From assembly GCF_001315105.1 (NCBI RefSeq), contig NZ_BAZR01000015.1, positions 48,327 to 112,326 of the forward strand: DNA of 64,000 nucleotides. Direction: 5' to 3'. The notes under the pieces are model-generated. The model was given only the letters and a program-made list of their open reading frames with translations, made no database searches and was not told the origin of the DNA. This document shows, piece by piece, positions 44,062-52,921 of the stretch (position 1 is its first letter; each line of letters opens with the position of its first letter). Made by a program: the position numbers and the translations under genes. The stretch comes from Paenibacillus sp. JCM 10914. Its GTDB lineage: Bacteria; Bacillota; Bacilli; Paenibacillales; Paenibacillaceae.

Positions 44062-45048
44062 CTACCTTGCGAACTTGATCCGTACGGTTGTTCCTTCATT
44101 TACCCTCGATTCAATCTCAAAGGCATGTCCGAGTTTGTCACATATTTGTTTCACAAGGAAGAGTCCCATTCCTGTCGATTCGTGGAACTTTCGGCCATTC
44201 TCGCCGGTGAAATAAGGATCGAATACGCGCGGTAGATCTCCCGAAGGAATGCCGATGCCCTCATCGCGAATTTCCAGCACGATCTGATCCGCTGTCGTAT
44301 AACCGTTAAAATACAGGGTTCCCTGTTCTTTCAACGTATAACGGATTGCATTCGTCAACAACTGCGTGATGACGAATGTCAGCCATTTCTCATCTGAGGC
44401 CACGGTTAGACCTGATTCGATCTGGAGGGCAGGATAGATTCTACGGCGGATAAACAGCCGTTTCTGTTCGGAGGTCACGTTTCGGACAACCTGTTCCAGG
44501 GACAACTGCTCGACATGGAAATCCTGCTCGAACATATCAAGCCGCGCGGTATATAGCACAAGATCCAGTCCTTTCTTCAGTCGGTCCAGTTCATCCCCAA
44601 TCGCTGCAAAACGAGGGTCGTCCTCTTTCTGCACAATCAGGTGAATGACCGAGATGGGGGTCTTCATCTGGTGTGCCCATTGATTGACGAATTGAAGATG
44701 GCTTTCGATCTTATTTTTGTAATTATGCAGATCTGTTGAGTAGTGGCGAAATTGGGTTTTGAGCAGCTGATGCAGCGCTTCGGCAAGCGGAGTATGGGAG
44801 GATTCTGCCGAGGATTCACCGGTGAGCGTATCATGGGGCTCAGGCTGCTCGAGCCGCTTATAGAAAGAGCGGTTAGCGACATAACGGAACGCCAAGTAGC
44901 CGAGCAGAAGCAAGAGGCTGACGACTCCGGCATAGAGGCTGACCGTGAGATTACGGAAGCCGTCGAGTCTGTAAATCAGCGTAATGAGCAGCAACTGTGC
45001 GATATAGATAAAGATGAGTGGCCGTTGTTCTTGCAGGAACAGCTTCAT
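44062..45048 (-). CDS. bceS: Intramembrane-sensing histidine kinase, BceS type
   Basis: 328 residues. Two membrane segments near the N-terminus with almost no extracellular loop, the DHp histidine in FVNQWAHQMKTPISVI, and the ATPase boxes VITQLLTNAIRYTL, IRDEGIGIPSGD, STGMGLFLVKQICDKLGH. It senses the transporter, not the drug, and phosphorylates BceR. ATG overlaps the regulator stop (ATGA). Confidence 0.92.
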   Translation of the reverse strand: MKLFLQEQRPLIFIYIAQLLLITLIYRLDGFRNLTVSLYAGVVSLLLLLGYLAFRYVANRSFYKRLEQPEPHDTLTGESSAESSHTPLAEALHQLLKTQFRHYSTDLHNYKNKIESHLQFVNQWAHQMKTPISVIHLIVQKEDDPRFAAIGDELDRLKKGLDLVLYTARLDMFEQDFHVEQLSLEQVVRNVTSEQKRLFIRRRIYPALQIESGLTVASDEKWLTFVITQLLTNAIRYTLKEQGTLYFNGYTTADQIVLEIRDEGIGIPSGDLPRVFDPYFTGENGRKFHESTGMGLFLVKQICDKLGHAFEIESRVNEGTTVRIKFAR

Positions 45049-45745
45049 GGTTTCTCCCCCCAGGTTGGCATAAGTCGGTAGCCGCGTCCACGTACGGTCT
45101 GAAGTCCGTCTTCGATGCCAAGCACGGCGAGCTTCTTGCGCACACGGGTGATGTACACGTTCAGCGTATTATCGTCTACAAAAGCCTGATCGTCCCAGAT
45201 TTTCTCCAGTAACCGGTCACGGCTGATAACCTGTTCCGGTTTCTTGATAAGTTCATCAAGAATAATCGCCTCCGTATGGCTGATTTCCGTCTGGCTCTGA
45301 TGAAGGGTGAGCGATAAACGCTGGATGTCCAGCGTAAGCCCGGCAAGGCTGGGCGAATGTTCCTGTTGAGCGGATGCGTAGGACCCGTAAGCACGGCGAA
45401 GTTGACTCTTCACCTTTGCCATCACGATCTCGTAGTCGAAGGGCTTCGTAATATAATCGTCGGCGCCATTCTCCAGCGCCATGACTGATCCATTTTCCCG
45501 TCGCGAGCGGATATAAAGATAATCGGGCAGGTCGACATGCTGCGGAATTGACGACACCAATAATAACCGTCATACTTCGGCAGGTTGATGTCGAGTAGTA
45601 CCAGATGCGGGTCGAAGGCTTCAAACTGATTGCGTACCGTCTCGAAGTCGTATACGGATTGTGTTATATATTCGAATTTATGGAGATGATCCTTTAGCAA
45701 GCCGACAAGAGCGGTATCATCCTCAACAATGAAGATTCTAAACAT
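45045..45745 (-). pseudogene. bceR: Response regulator BceR type, frameshifted
   Basis: Starts at 45745 with IFIVEDDTALVGLLKDHL, phosphoacceptor Asp in VLLDINLPKYDG, then shifts near 45481-45488. Second part: ALENGADDYITKPF, OmpR-type winged helix (LTLHQSQTEISHTEAIILDEL, DRLLEKIW, VYITRVRKKL, VRGRGYRLM). With one base added the protein has 233 residues, normal length. The downstream operator palindrome and kinase argue the system is functional and the shift an error. Confidence 0.87.
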
Positions 45746-45857
45746 AGCGTGACAAGTCCCTTCTACATGACATTTTATTGCCGATTGTATTGTACCAAAT
45801 TGGTGAAGAATAAGGAAAAGCAGACGGAGGACGAGCATAAATCCAATGAAAAAAATC

Positions 45858-45906
45858 TTGACGGTAGAACAAGTAGCTGATAGTATACTGATAATTCCAA
45901 TCGAAT
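45858..45906 (+). promoter_or_regulatory. Promoter and operator-like dyad of the sulfonate operon
   Basis: TTGACG at 45858-45863, 17-base spacer, TAGTAT at 45881-45886; ATTCCAATCGAAT at 45894-45906 covers the expected start and matches the dyad at 5204-5217. Both are followed by ATAACTATGAT. Repression in sulfur-replete cells is inferred. Confidence 0.7.
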
Positions 45907-45927
45907 AACTATGATAAATGCAATCGA

Positions 45928-45973
45928 CCAGTCCACTGGAGATCATGAGCCTAGCTGCTTGTGATCTCCTTTT
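45928..45973 (+). terminator. Sulfur-gene leader: hairpin plus terminator
   Basis: CCAGT (45928-45932) and ACTGG (45935-45939) form the small hairpin; GGAGATCA (45938-45945) pairs with TGATCTCC (45962-45969), followed by TTTTG. It precedes the first flavoprotein gene. Confidence 0.75.
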
Positions 45974-46012
45974 GTTGTTGATAGGACCTATTCGGATAGC
46001 GGGGGGCACCAG

Positions 46013-47626
46013 ATGATTGCGAATGATGAAATCACTTTGACGACGGATGTCCTTGTCATTGGCGGCGGACCGGCTGGGGCTTGGGCTGCCTGGAGCGCAG
46101 CCTCACAAGGCGCGAAGGTGGTCCTGGCGGACAAAGGATTCCTTGGTTCCAGCGGAGCAACCGCTCCGGGCGGAACGAACCTGCTGTATTTGCCACCGGA
46201 TGATAAGCTGCGCGAGCAAGCGGTGCAGCAAAGGATGAAGGAAGGCGGCTACTTATCGGAGCCGGCGTGGATTCATCGGGTATTGGATCAGGTGTACGTC
46301 AATCTGCAGCGGGTTGAAGACTGGGGATACCCGTTCCGGCGCGATGAGAACGGAACGCCGATGAGGGACCATCTGCAAGGTCCGGAATACATGAAGCTGA
46401 TGCGCAGTGCGGTAAGCCGAGCGGGTGTTCGGATACTGGATCAATCACCGGCGCTCGAGCTGCTGACTGACGAGTATGGGGTAGGCGGCGCTCGTGGCAT
46501 ATCGCGACAAAAGAACAAGAATTGGGAAGTGCGCGCCAAGGCGGTTGTTATCGCTACAGGTGGATGCGCGTTTCTGAGCAAGGGGCTTGGCTGTAATGTG
46601 CTGACAGGTGAGGGGCTACTCATGGCTGCCGAACTCGGGGCAGAGTTATCCGGCATGGAGTTCAGCAGACAATATGCGCCGAGTGCCGCATTTGGCACCG
46701 TTACCCGCGGGAGACTGCTGAACTGGGCGACGTATTACGATGAGGATGGACGGATTCTGCATAGTCCGGGAGGTCCAAGACCGCATGATTTTCTGCCGAC
46801 GATGCTCCGCAAGGGTCCGGTATACGCCATGCTGAATCATGCCGATACACCGGAGAAGCGGCGGATATTAAGACAATCCCACGCGATATTCTTCGTACCC
46901 TATGATCGGGCAGGAATCGATCCGTTTACGGAACGGTTTCCGCTAACGCTTCGTTATGAAGGAACGGTCCGCGGAACAGGAGGCATCCGTATCACGGGCC
47001 CGGATTGCGCAACAACCGTTCCGGGACTCTATGCTGCGGGTGATGCTGCTACTCGGGAGCGGGTTACTGGAGCCAAATCGGGCGGAGGTGCCTTCAATGC
47101 TTCCTGGGCAATCTGCTCAGGAACCTGGGCTGGAGAAGCGGCGGCGCAGCATGCCAATGGTTTGCGTTCATCTGTGGAGAACCGCCGCCTGCATGGCGCT
47201 GGACGGGCGGGTATGATGGGCGAGTCGCATGGCGATGGGCAGTCCGGGTCGCTGGAAGCGAACCAGCTGATCCAGTCCGTGCAGCGTGAAGTATTTCCGC
47301 TAGATATTAATTATTTTCGCAGCGAGCCGATCATCCAGGGTTCTCTGCAGCGACTGAACAGCATGTGGCCCGACGTATACACGCTGGCACCTAGCAGTGC
47401 GAGGGAGCGGGTGAGGTCCAGGGAAGCGGCTGCTATGACTGCGGTTGCAAGATGGATGTATTCCGCTGCGCTAGCCAGGCGGGAAACGCGGGGCATGCAT
47501 ACCTTGCTGGAGTATAAGACGCAGAATCCTGCTTTACAACATCGACTGACCGTGAGCGGTGTGGATGAGATCGAGGTGTTTCCAGAAGGGCAGCCACAGT
47601 TGGAGAGGAGGAGGAAGCTTGATTGA
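46013..47626 (+). CDS. asfA: FAD-dependent reductase, AsfA-like (first copy)
   Basis: 537 residues of the fumarate reductase/AprA-type flavoprotein family. FAD-binding VLVIGGGPAGAWAAWSA at the N-terminus, GSSGATAPGG, the second FAD segment GTGGIRITG ... TVPGLYAAGDAATR. Length and neighbour match AsfA of Pseudomonas putida, the flavoprotein of the AsfAB reductase needed to desulfonate arylsulfonates. The following ferredoxin gene overlaps by 8 bases. It differs from adenylylsulfate reductase (larger). Electron transfer from the ferredoxin is expected; the substrate is inferred, not shown. Confidence 0.82.
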   Translation: MIANDEITLTTDVLVIGGGPAGAWAAWSAASQGAKVVLADKGFLGSSGATAPGGTNLLYLPPDDKLREQAVQQRMKEGGYLSEPAWIHRVLDQVYVNLQRVEDWGYPFRRDENGTPMRDHLQGPEYMKLMRSAVSRAGVRILDQSPALELLTDEYGVGGARGISRQKNKNWEVRAKAVVIATGGCAFLSKGLGCNVLTGEGLLMAAELGAELSGMEFSRQYAPSAAFGTVTRGRLLNWATYYDEDGRILHSPGGPRPHDFLPTMLRKGPVYAMLNHADTPEKRRILRQSHAIFFVPYDRAGIDPFTERFPLTLRYEGTVRGTGGIRITGPDCATTVPGLYAAGDAATRERVTGAKSGGGAFNASWAICSGTWAGEAAAQHANGLRSSVENRRLHGAGRAGMMGESHGDGQSGSLEANQLIQSVQREVFPLDINYFRSEPIIQGSLQRLNSMWPDVYTLAPSSARERVRSREAAAMTAVARWMYSAALARRETRGMHTLLEYKTQNPALQHRLTVSGVDEIEVFPEGQPQLERRRKLD

Positions 47627-47954
47627 GCTTGTGAGCGAGCAGCGGTGCATTGCATGTGGATTGTGCGTCAAAGTCTGTCCCACGAACGTATTCGACCAGA
47701 TAGCGAGCGGACTCCCTGTGATAGCTAGGCAGGAAGATTGTCAGACCTGTTTCATATGCGAAGCCTATTGTCCGGTGGATGCGTTATATGTATCCCCGTT
47801 TGCCGATATGGAGCAAGATGTTACGGAACAGGAGCTTGAGGCTGTCGGCCTGCTTGGAAGCTGGAGAAAAACGATTGGTTGGGGCAAGGGGAGGACGACC
47901 TTGGCGAAGATCGATGAAACGCCGTTCATCGACCGTATTCTTCCAAGCTCATGA
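47619..47954 (+). CDS. asfB: 2[4Fe-4S] ferredoxin, AsfB-like (first copy)
   Basis: 111 residues from TTG at 47619, after GGAGAGGAGGAGG. Two clusters: CIACGLCVKVCP and CQTCFICEAYCP, each with CxxCxxCxxxCP spacing. The C-terminal GWGKGRTT segment also occurs in the second copy. It should feed electrons to the flavoprotein. Coupled to the flavoprotein gene by overlap. Confidence 0.87.
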   Translation: MIELVSEQRCIACGLCVKVCPTNVFDQIASGLPVIARQEDCQTCFICEAYCPVDALYVSPFADMEQDVTEQELEAVGLLGSWRKTIGWGKGRTTLAKIDETPFIDRILPSS

Positions 47955-47992
47955 ATGCGTCTGGAAACTGTTGATAGCACTTATATTGTCAA

Positions 47993-48045
47993 CCATTCTA
48001 ATGGAGACATTCCGAAGCGTACGCTTCCAGGGGATGTCTTTTTTT
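47993..48045 (+). terminator. Internal copy of the sulfur-gene leader
   Basis: CCAT (47993-47996) and ATGG (48001-48004) form the small hairpin; compared with the other leaders both arms changed together (CCAG/CTGG to CCAT/ATGG). Then AGACAT (48005-48010) pairs with ATGTCT (48034-48039) around a GAAGCG/CGCTTC stem, followed by TTTTTTT. It sits inside the operon, between ferredoxin and permease, with no convincing promoter of its own. Confidence 0.65.
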
Positions 48046-48066
48046 GTTATCAAAGGAGAGGTGCTC

Positions 48067-48957
48067 ATGAGCGACCCCGTAAGAATATACCGACAGGATA
48101 CCGTGGTAACGCCCAAGGATAAGGGGCCGGCTCTATTGCCTGCGGAAGAATTACCGGGTCCATTCGTGGGAAGGAAGGCGGCTGGTATATGGAGAAAATC
48201 ACTGGCGACGTTTGCCGTAGGCGCGATTTTACCTGTTTTCTTGCTTGCAGGATGGCAGCTTCTCGGTGATCTGGGCTATATTTCTCCCTTGTTGTTCCCG
48301 ACGCCGTTGCGAATCGTTGATGCGTTCATAGCACTGGCCGGCTCAGGCGACCTAGGCGGGCACATACAGATCAGTCTGCTTCGGGCGGCAGCCGGATTTA
48401 TTCTCGGAGGGACGCTGGGGCTGATATTCGGCATACTGGTCGGGCTGTTCCGCTTGTCCGAGCAGGTGCTTGATCCTTCGATTCAGATGATTCGGATGAT
48501 CCCGCATTTGGCAGTTGCACCCTTATTCGTGCTGTGGTTCGGTATCGGAGAATCGTCCAAAATCCTGCTCATTGCCAAGGGAGCGTTCTTCCCGCTGTAT
48601 ATACAGACCTATCTTGGCATACGTGGCGTGGATAATAAGTGGTTTGAGGTAGCGAAGGTACTCGGATTTACCCGAATGCAGCAAATATTCAAGCTGATCA
48701 TTCCTTCGTCACTGCCCTATATTTTTCTAGGGATCCGGTTATCGCTTGGTCTTGCCTGGCTTGGGCTTGTCGTTGCAGAGATTATGGGCTCGACTTCGGG
48801 TATCGGTTATCTTATGACCGATGCCAGACAATTCAGCAAGACGTCCACCGTCTTCGTATGCATCATTCTGTTTGCTGTGATTGGCAAAACGGCCGATGCG
48901 GTCGTCCGTTTCATGGAACGTCGGCTGATGAGATGGAGTGATAGTTATGAAGGTTAA
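48067..48957 (+). CDS. ABC transporter permease, SsuC/TauC type (first)
   Basis: 296 residues. Cytosolic N-terminal extension of about 45 residues, then six membrane segments and the family loop VAKVLGFTRMQQIFKLIIPSSLPY, with PHLAVAPLFVLWFGIGESSK. Such permeases import sulfonates, taurine or nitrate. ATG at 48067 follows AAAGGAGAGG. It overlaps the next permease by 11 bases. Confidence 0.9.
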   Translation: MSDPVRIYRQDTVVTPKDKGPALLPAEELPGPFVGRKAAGIWRKSLATFAVGAILPVFLLAGWQLLGDLGYISPLLFPTPLRIVDAFIALAGSGDLGGHIQISLLRAAAGFILGGTLGLIFGILVGLFRLSEQVLDPSIQMIRMIPHLAVAPLFVLWFGIGESSKILLIAKGAFFPLYIQTYLGIRGVDNKWFEVAKVLGFTRMQQIFKLIIPSSLPYIFLGIRLSLGLAWLGLVVAEIMGSTSGIGYLMTDARQFSKTSTVFVCIILFAVIGKTADAVVRFMERRLMRWSDSYEG

Positions 48958-49789
48958 GCTGCGATCCCTATCTTCCGTTCGTGTGGTGTCCAATTCAGCC
49001 AATAGTGTGGCAACTCAGCGATGGCTGACGTATTTACGTCTTCTCGGGTTTGGCTCAGCCCTACCGATTCTGGTTCTCGTCTTATGGCAGATCGCAGGAT
49101 ATCGCGGATGGATCGATACCTTCTTCCTGCCTACGCCGATTGCGATCTGGGAGTCGCTGCGCGGGCTGGTAGCTTCGGGTGATATGGCCACCCATCTTTG
49201 GATCAGCATCAACCGCGCTGCTGCGGGCTTCGCTCTGGGCGGTAGTCTGGGATTGATCTTCGGACTGCTGACAGGATTTTCTCGCAAATCGGAGCTAGTG
49301 CTTGATCCGACCGTTCAGATGCTGCGGATGATACCGCACCTGGCGATTGCACCGCTGATTATCTTGTGGTTCGGCTTCGGCGAAACGTCGAAGGTGCTGA
49401 TTATTGCGAAGGGAGCCTTTTTTCCGCTGTATGTCAACACGTTTCTCGGTATTCGGCGAGTGGACAAAAAGCTGTTCGAAGTGTCCAGATTGCTGCAATT
49501 CAGTCGGCTGCAACAGATCATTCAGCTTGTGCTTCCGTCGGCATTGCCGAACATATTAATGGGGCTTCGCCTGTCACTGGCGGTATCATGGCTCGGACTT
49601 GTTGTAGCGGAATTGATCGGTTCGCAATCGGGCGTAGGCTTTCTGATTAATTTGGCTAAACAGTCTTCTTTAACAGAGCAGATCTTTGTAGGCGTCATCG
49701 TTTTTGCCATCGTTGGCATGATCGTCGATCAGTTTGTGCGTTATCTGGAACGAAGACTATTGAAATGGCGGGATAACTATAAAGGCTAG
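48947..49789 (+). CDS. ABC transporter permease, SsuC/TauC type (second)
   Basis: 280 residues, clearly paralogous to the preceding permease (PHLAIAPLIILWFGFGETSK and VSRLLQFSRLQQIIQLVLPSALPN). ATG at 48947 has GGAGTGAT upstream. The pair may form a heterodimeric channel; alternatively each copy belongs to one of the two flavoprotein modules. No cognate ATP-binding gene is in the operon. Confidence 0.9.
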   Translation: MKVKLRSLSSVRVVSNSANSVATQRWLTYLRLLGFGSALPILVLVLWQIAGYRGWIDTFFLPTPIAIWESLRGLVASGDMATHLWISINRAAAGFALGGSLGLIFGLLTGFSRKSELVLDPTVQMLRMIPHLAIAPLIILWFGFGETSKVLIIAKGAFFPLYVNTFLGIRRVDKKLFEVSRLLQFSRLQQIIQLVLPSALPNILMGLRLSLAVSWLGLVVAELIGSQSGVGFLINLAKQSSLTEQIFVGVIVFAIVGMIVDQFVRYLERRLLKWRDNYKG

Positions 49790-49850
49790 TTTGAATTAGT
49801 GGAAGTGGATGTCTCATTCATATGGTTACTTATTTGAGGAGGGAATAGCC

Positions 49851-51461
49851 ATGACGACGAATGAAACGGGCAACACGCTGCAGTTGGAGGCGGATGTGCT
49901 CGTCCTTGGCGGCGGGCCGGCTGGCACTTGGGCTGCGCTAGCGGCTGCTGCGAAAGGGAGCAAGGTAGTGCTGGCGGATAAGGGATTTTGCGGATCAAGC
50001 GGAGCTACGGCACCGTCGGGAACGGGCGTATGGTATGTCGAGCCTGAAGCGAAGCAGCGGCAGGAGGCTAAGCTAAGCCGATATGCGATGGGGGGCAAGC
50101 TGGCGGAGAATGAGTGGATGGACCGGGTGCTGGATCAGACTTATGAGAATATGAACCGCTTGGGTCGTCTCGGCTATTCATTTCCTGTTGACCAGGAAGG
50201 GGGGTTATTCCGGCGAGGCTTGCAGGGTCCGGAGTATATGCGCTTAATGCGCAAATTGGTCAAGAGAGCAGGAGTCAAAATTCTGGATCACAGCCCCGCG
50301 CTGGAACTCATCGGCGATGCCGATGGCGTCGGCGGGGCAGCCGGAGTAAGCACACAGGGCGGCGATCCGTGGCGAGTTAAGGCAGGCGCAGTCGTAATCG
50401 CCACCGGGGGATGTGCATTCCTGAGCAAGGCACTGGGGTGCAACGTCTTGACGGGCGACGGGTATTTGATGGCGGCAGAGGCGGGCGCCGAAATGTCAGG
50501 AATGGAATTTTCCAACGCCTATGCGATTTCGCCTACCTTCTCTTCCGTTACCAAGACAGCGTACTACCGTTATGCCAGCTTTTATTACGAGGATGGTTCA
50601 GTCGTGGAAGGCGCGGGCTCGACCAAGGGACGATCGGTCATTGCAAGGAAACTGTTGGAGAACCGGCAAGTGTATGCTCGTTTAGATCAGGCTCCGGCTG
50701 ATTTGCAGCCGCTTCTGCGTGTCGGTCAGACCAATTTTTTTCTTCCCTTTGATCGCATGGGGATCGATCCGTTTAAGGAGATGTTCCCGATCACCTTGAG
50801 ACTAGAGGGGACCGTTCGCGGTACGGGGGGGGTTCACATCATTGACGACACATGTGCCACCAGAGTGCCGGGACTGTATGCCGCAGGCGACGCGGCGACA
50901 AGAGAACTAATATGCGGCGGATTTACCGGAGGCGGCAGTCATAATGCGGCTTGGGCGATGTCCTCGGGCAGCTTCGCGGGTGAGGGTGCGGCTGCTTATG
51001 CGCAATCGCTAGGCCCTAGTGGGACCAGAAGAGATGTGCAGGGGTTTGCGTCAATGGCGACAGGGATAGCCGGAGCGAATGAGGCCAAGGACAGCCTTGC
51101 CACGGAGGAATATATTCGGGCTGTGCAAGCCGAGGTCATGCCTTATGATCGTAATTTATTCCGAACGGACCAAGGCTTAAGAGATTCACTATCCAGATTG
51201 GATGAGCTGTGGCAAGCAATTCGTCAGGGGCCGATCGGCAGAGAGGTCACGGCAGTGAAGCGCCGCGAAGCGCAGGCGATGCTTGCTACAGCCCGCTGGA
51301 TGTACCGCTCGGCGCAGGCAAGAACGGAGACGCGGGGGATGCATAAGCGCATCGACTATCCCGATTTGGATGCTAGCCAGCGCTACCGACTGATTACATC
51401 GGGATTGGATGAGATTTCGGTGCGCGCGCAGAGGGTTCATGAGGAGGCGGTGTCCCATTGA
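49851..51461 (+). CDS. asfA2: FAD-dependent reductase, AsfA-like (second copy)
   Basis: 536 residues, closely related to the protein at 46013 (VLVLGGGPAGTWAALAA, DKGFCGSSGATAPSG, RGTGGVHI, VPGLYAAGDAATREL). ATG at 49851 follows GAGGAGGGA. Differences in the active-site segment (RVTGAKSGGGAFNASW versus LICGGFTGGGSHNAAW) suggest a different substrate. The second ferredoxin gene overlaps by 4 bases. Paralogue arising by duplication of the flavoprotein-ferredoxin unit. Confidence 0.82.
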   Translation: MTTNETGNTLQLEADVLVLGGGPAGTWAALAAAAKGSKVVLADKGFCGSSGATAPSGTGVWYVEPEAKQRQEAKLSRYAMGGKLAENEWMDRVLDQTYENMNRLGRLGYSFPVDQEGGLFRRGLQGPEYMRLMRKLVKRAGVKILDHSPALELIGDADGVGGAAGVSTQGGDPWRVKAGAVVIATGGCAFLSKALGCNVLTGDGYLMAAEAGAEMSGMEFSNAYAISPTFSSVTKTAYYRYASFYYEDGSVVEGAGSTKGRSVIARKLLENRQVYARLDQAPADLQPLLRVGQTNFFLPFDRMGIDPFKEMFPITLRLEGTVRGTGGVHIIDDTCATRVPGLYAAGDAATRELICGGFTGGGSHNAAWAMSSGSFAGEGAAAYAQSLGPSGTRRDVQGFASMATGIAGANEAKDSLATEEYIRAVQAEVMPYDRNLFRTDQGLRDSLSRLDELWQAIRQGPIGREVTAVKRREAQAMLATARWMYRSAQARTETRGMHKRIDYPDLDASQRYRLITSGLDEISVRAQRVHEEAVSH

Positions 51462-51790
51462 TTGAACTGATTAGCGACACCAAGTGTGTGCAATGCAATC
51501 TGTGCGTTTCGGTATGTCCAACCAATGTATTTGATAAGGTTCCGGGCGGAGTGCCGGTCATTGCCCGTCAGAGCGACTGCCAGACCTGCTTTATGTGTGA
51601 ATTGTATTGTCCTGCAGATGCGATGTATGTGGCACCGCATCCCGACCGACTCAGCGGACAGAGCGAACATGAACTGGAGCAGGCGGAGCTGCTCGGCGGA
51701 TACCGTGAGAAGGTCGGATGGGGAGCCGGGAGAACCCCGGTATCGAGCCACGTATATCTGGCAGAACTGGCGAAGCGAGTGGTGCCTTAA
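51458..51790 (+). CDS. asfB2: 2[4Fe-4S] ferredoxin, AsfB-like (second copy)
   Basis: 110 residues from TTG at 51458. Clusters CVQCNLCVSVCP and CQTCFMCELYCP. Like the first copy it ends with a GWGAGRTP segment, suggesting a conserved contact to the flavoprotein. Confidence 0.87.
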   Translation: MIELISDTKCVQCNLCVSVCPTNVFDKVPGGVPVIARQSDCQTCFMCELYCPADAMYVAPHPDRLSGQSEHELEQAELLGGYREKVGWGAGRTPVSSHVYLAELAKRVVP

Positions 51791-51864
51791 AGGGCGAAAA
51801 TATAGCACATGAATGCCGCACCGATTGCCAATAAAGAGAAAGAAGATACGAGGGAGAAGAATGA

Positions 51865-52878
51865 ATGGAGAATGCAAAGATCAGGAGACACAAACGCAAG
51901 CGATATGCCATCCTGCTTACGCTAGTAACGGCAGCATTGATGTTCGCGCAAGGGTGCGCGGCCAATGAGCAGACGTCGGAAGCTTCGGGAAGCGGTATTC
52001 CAAAAGTGCTAAACTACGGCTATATTGGTACGAATGCGTTGAATCTGCCAGCGGGTGCAGAAGGGTGGGGATTCCATAAAGGCATTATTCAAGCAGAGCT
52101 TAAGAAGCACGGAATCGAGACGATTAACCTGACGGGCTTTCCGAACGGCCCGGATCTGAGCGAATCGCTCATTAGCGGTCGATTGGATTTCGGCAGCCTA
52201 GGGGATACGCCAGCCATCTTGGCTCGTTCAACGGGAGCGAAGACGAAGGTGATTACACAGGGATCTACGGACAGCATCGGTTATCTCGTTGCCAAGAAGG
52301 GCGGCCCTGCAACGCTTGCTGAATTGAAAGGCAAGACCGTCGCTACGCAGAAGGGCTCCTTCCATCATCGTTATTTGGCCGGTCTGCTCAAGCAGGAGGG
52401 GTTAACCGATGACGTTAAAGTCATTCATCTGCTTAGGGTAGATGCGGAAGCGGCGCTGGCACGCGGGGAGATCGACGCCATGACGAACACGGGCGTCTAC
52501 ACGCTGAAGCAACTGGAAGGGGATTATGTTTTGCTCGATGATGCGACGAAGCATCCTGAATTGTACGGTACGAGCGTGACCGTTGTTTCCGAGGAGTATC
52601 TGGCCAAGTATCCGGACTTCGCCAAGGTGTGGAACGAGGCGAGATCCAAAGCTCTTGAAGATGTGAAGGAACATCCTGACGAATACTATGCGTTCTTATC
52701 CGAGGTTCAGAATGCAAAGGTTGAGTATGTGAAGCAGAGCAGCCCGATCAAAACAATCAAGGAGGTTCCTTTCACGGACGAAGGATTGCAGCTCCTGGAA
52801 GGAACGAAGGCCTTTCTGATCGAAGAGAAATTGGCGGATACAGATTTTGAGTTGAAAGACTGGTTGATCCAACCATAA
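51865..52878 (+). CDS. ABC transporter substrate-binding lipoprotein, SsuA/NMT1 type
   Basis: 337 residues. Lipobox FAQGC after a basic N-terminus and hydrophobic stretch; then an SsuA-type domain (YGYIGTNALNLPAG, GFPNGPDLSESLISGRLDFGSLGDTPAIL, AELKGKTVATQKGSFHHRYLAGLL). Delivers a sulfonate-like compound to the two permeases. Its gene follows the second ferredoxin by 74 bases, in the same direction. Confidence 0.88.
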   Translation: MENAKIRRHKRKRYAILLTLVTAALMFAQGCAANEQTSEASGSGIPKVLNYGYIGTNALNLPAGAEGWGFHKGIIQAELKKHGIETINLTGFPNGPDLSESLISGRLDFGSLGDTPAILARSTGAKTKVITQGSTDSIGYLVAKKGGPATLAELKGKTVATQKGSFHHRYLAGLLKQEGLTDDVKVIHLLRVDAEAALARGEIDAMTNTGVYTLKQLEGDYVLLDDATKHPELYGTSVTVVSEEYLAKYPDFAKVWNEARSKALEDVKEHPDEYYAFLSEVQNAKVEYVKQSSPIKTIKEVPFTDEGLQLLEGTKAFLIEEKLADTDFELKDWLIQP

Positions 52879-52921
52879 TCGGCACCATTATCATTCCTAA
52901 AAGGTAAGGAGAGATTGAGAT

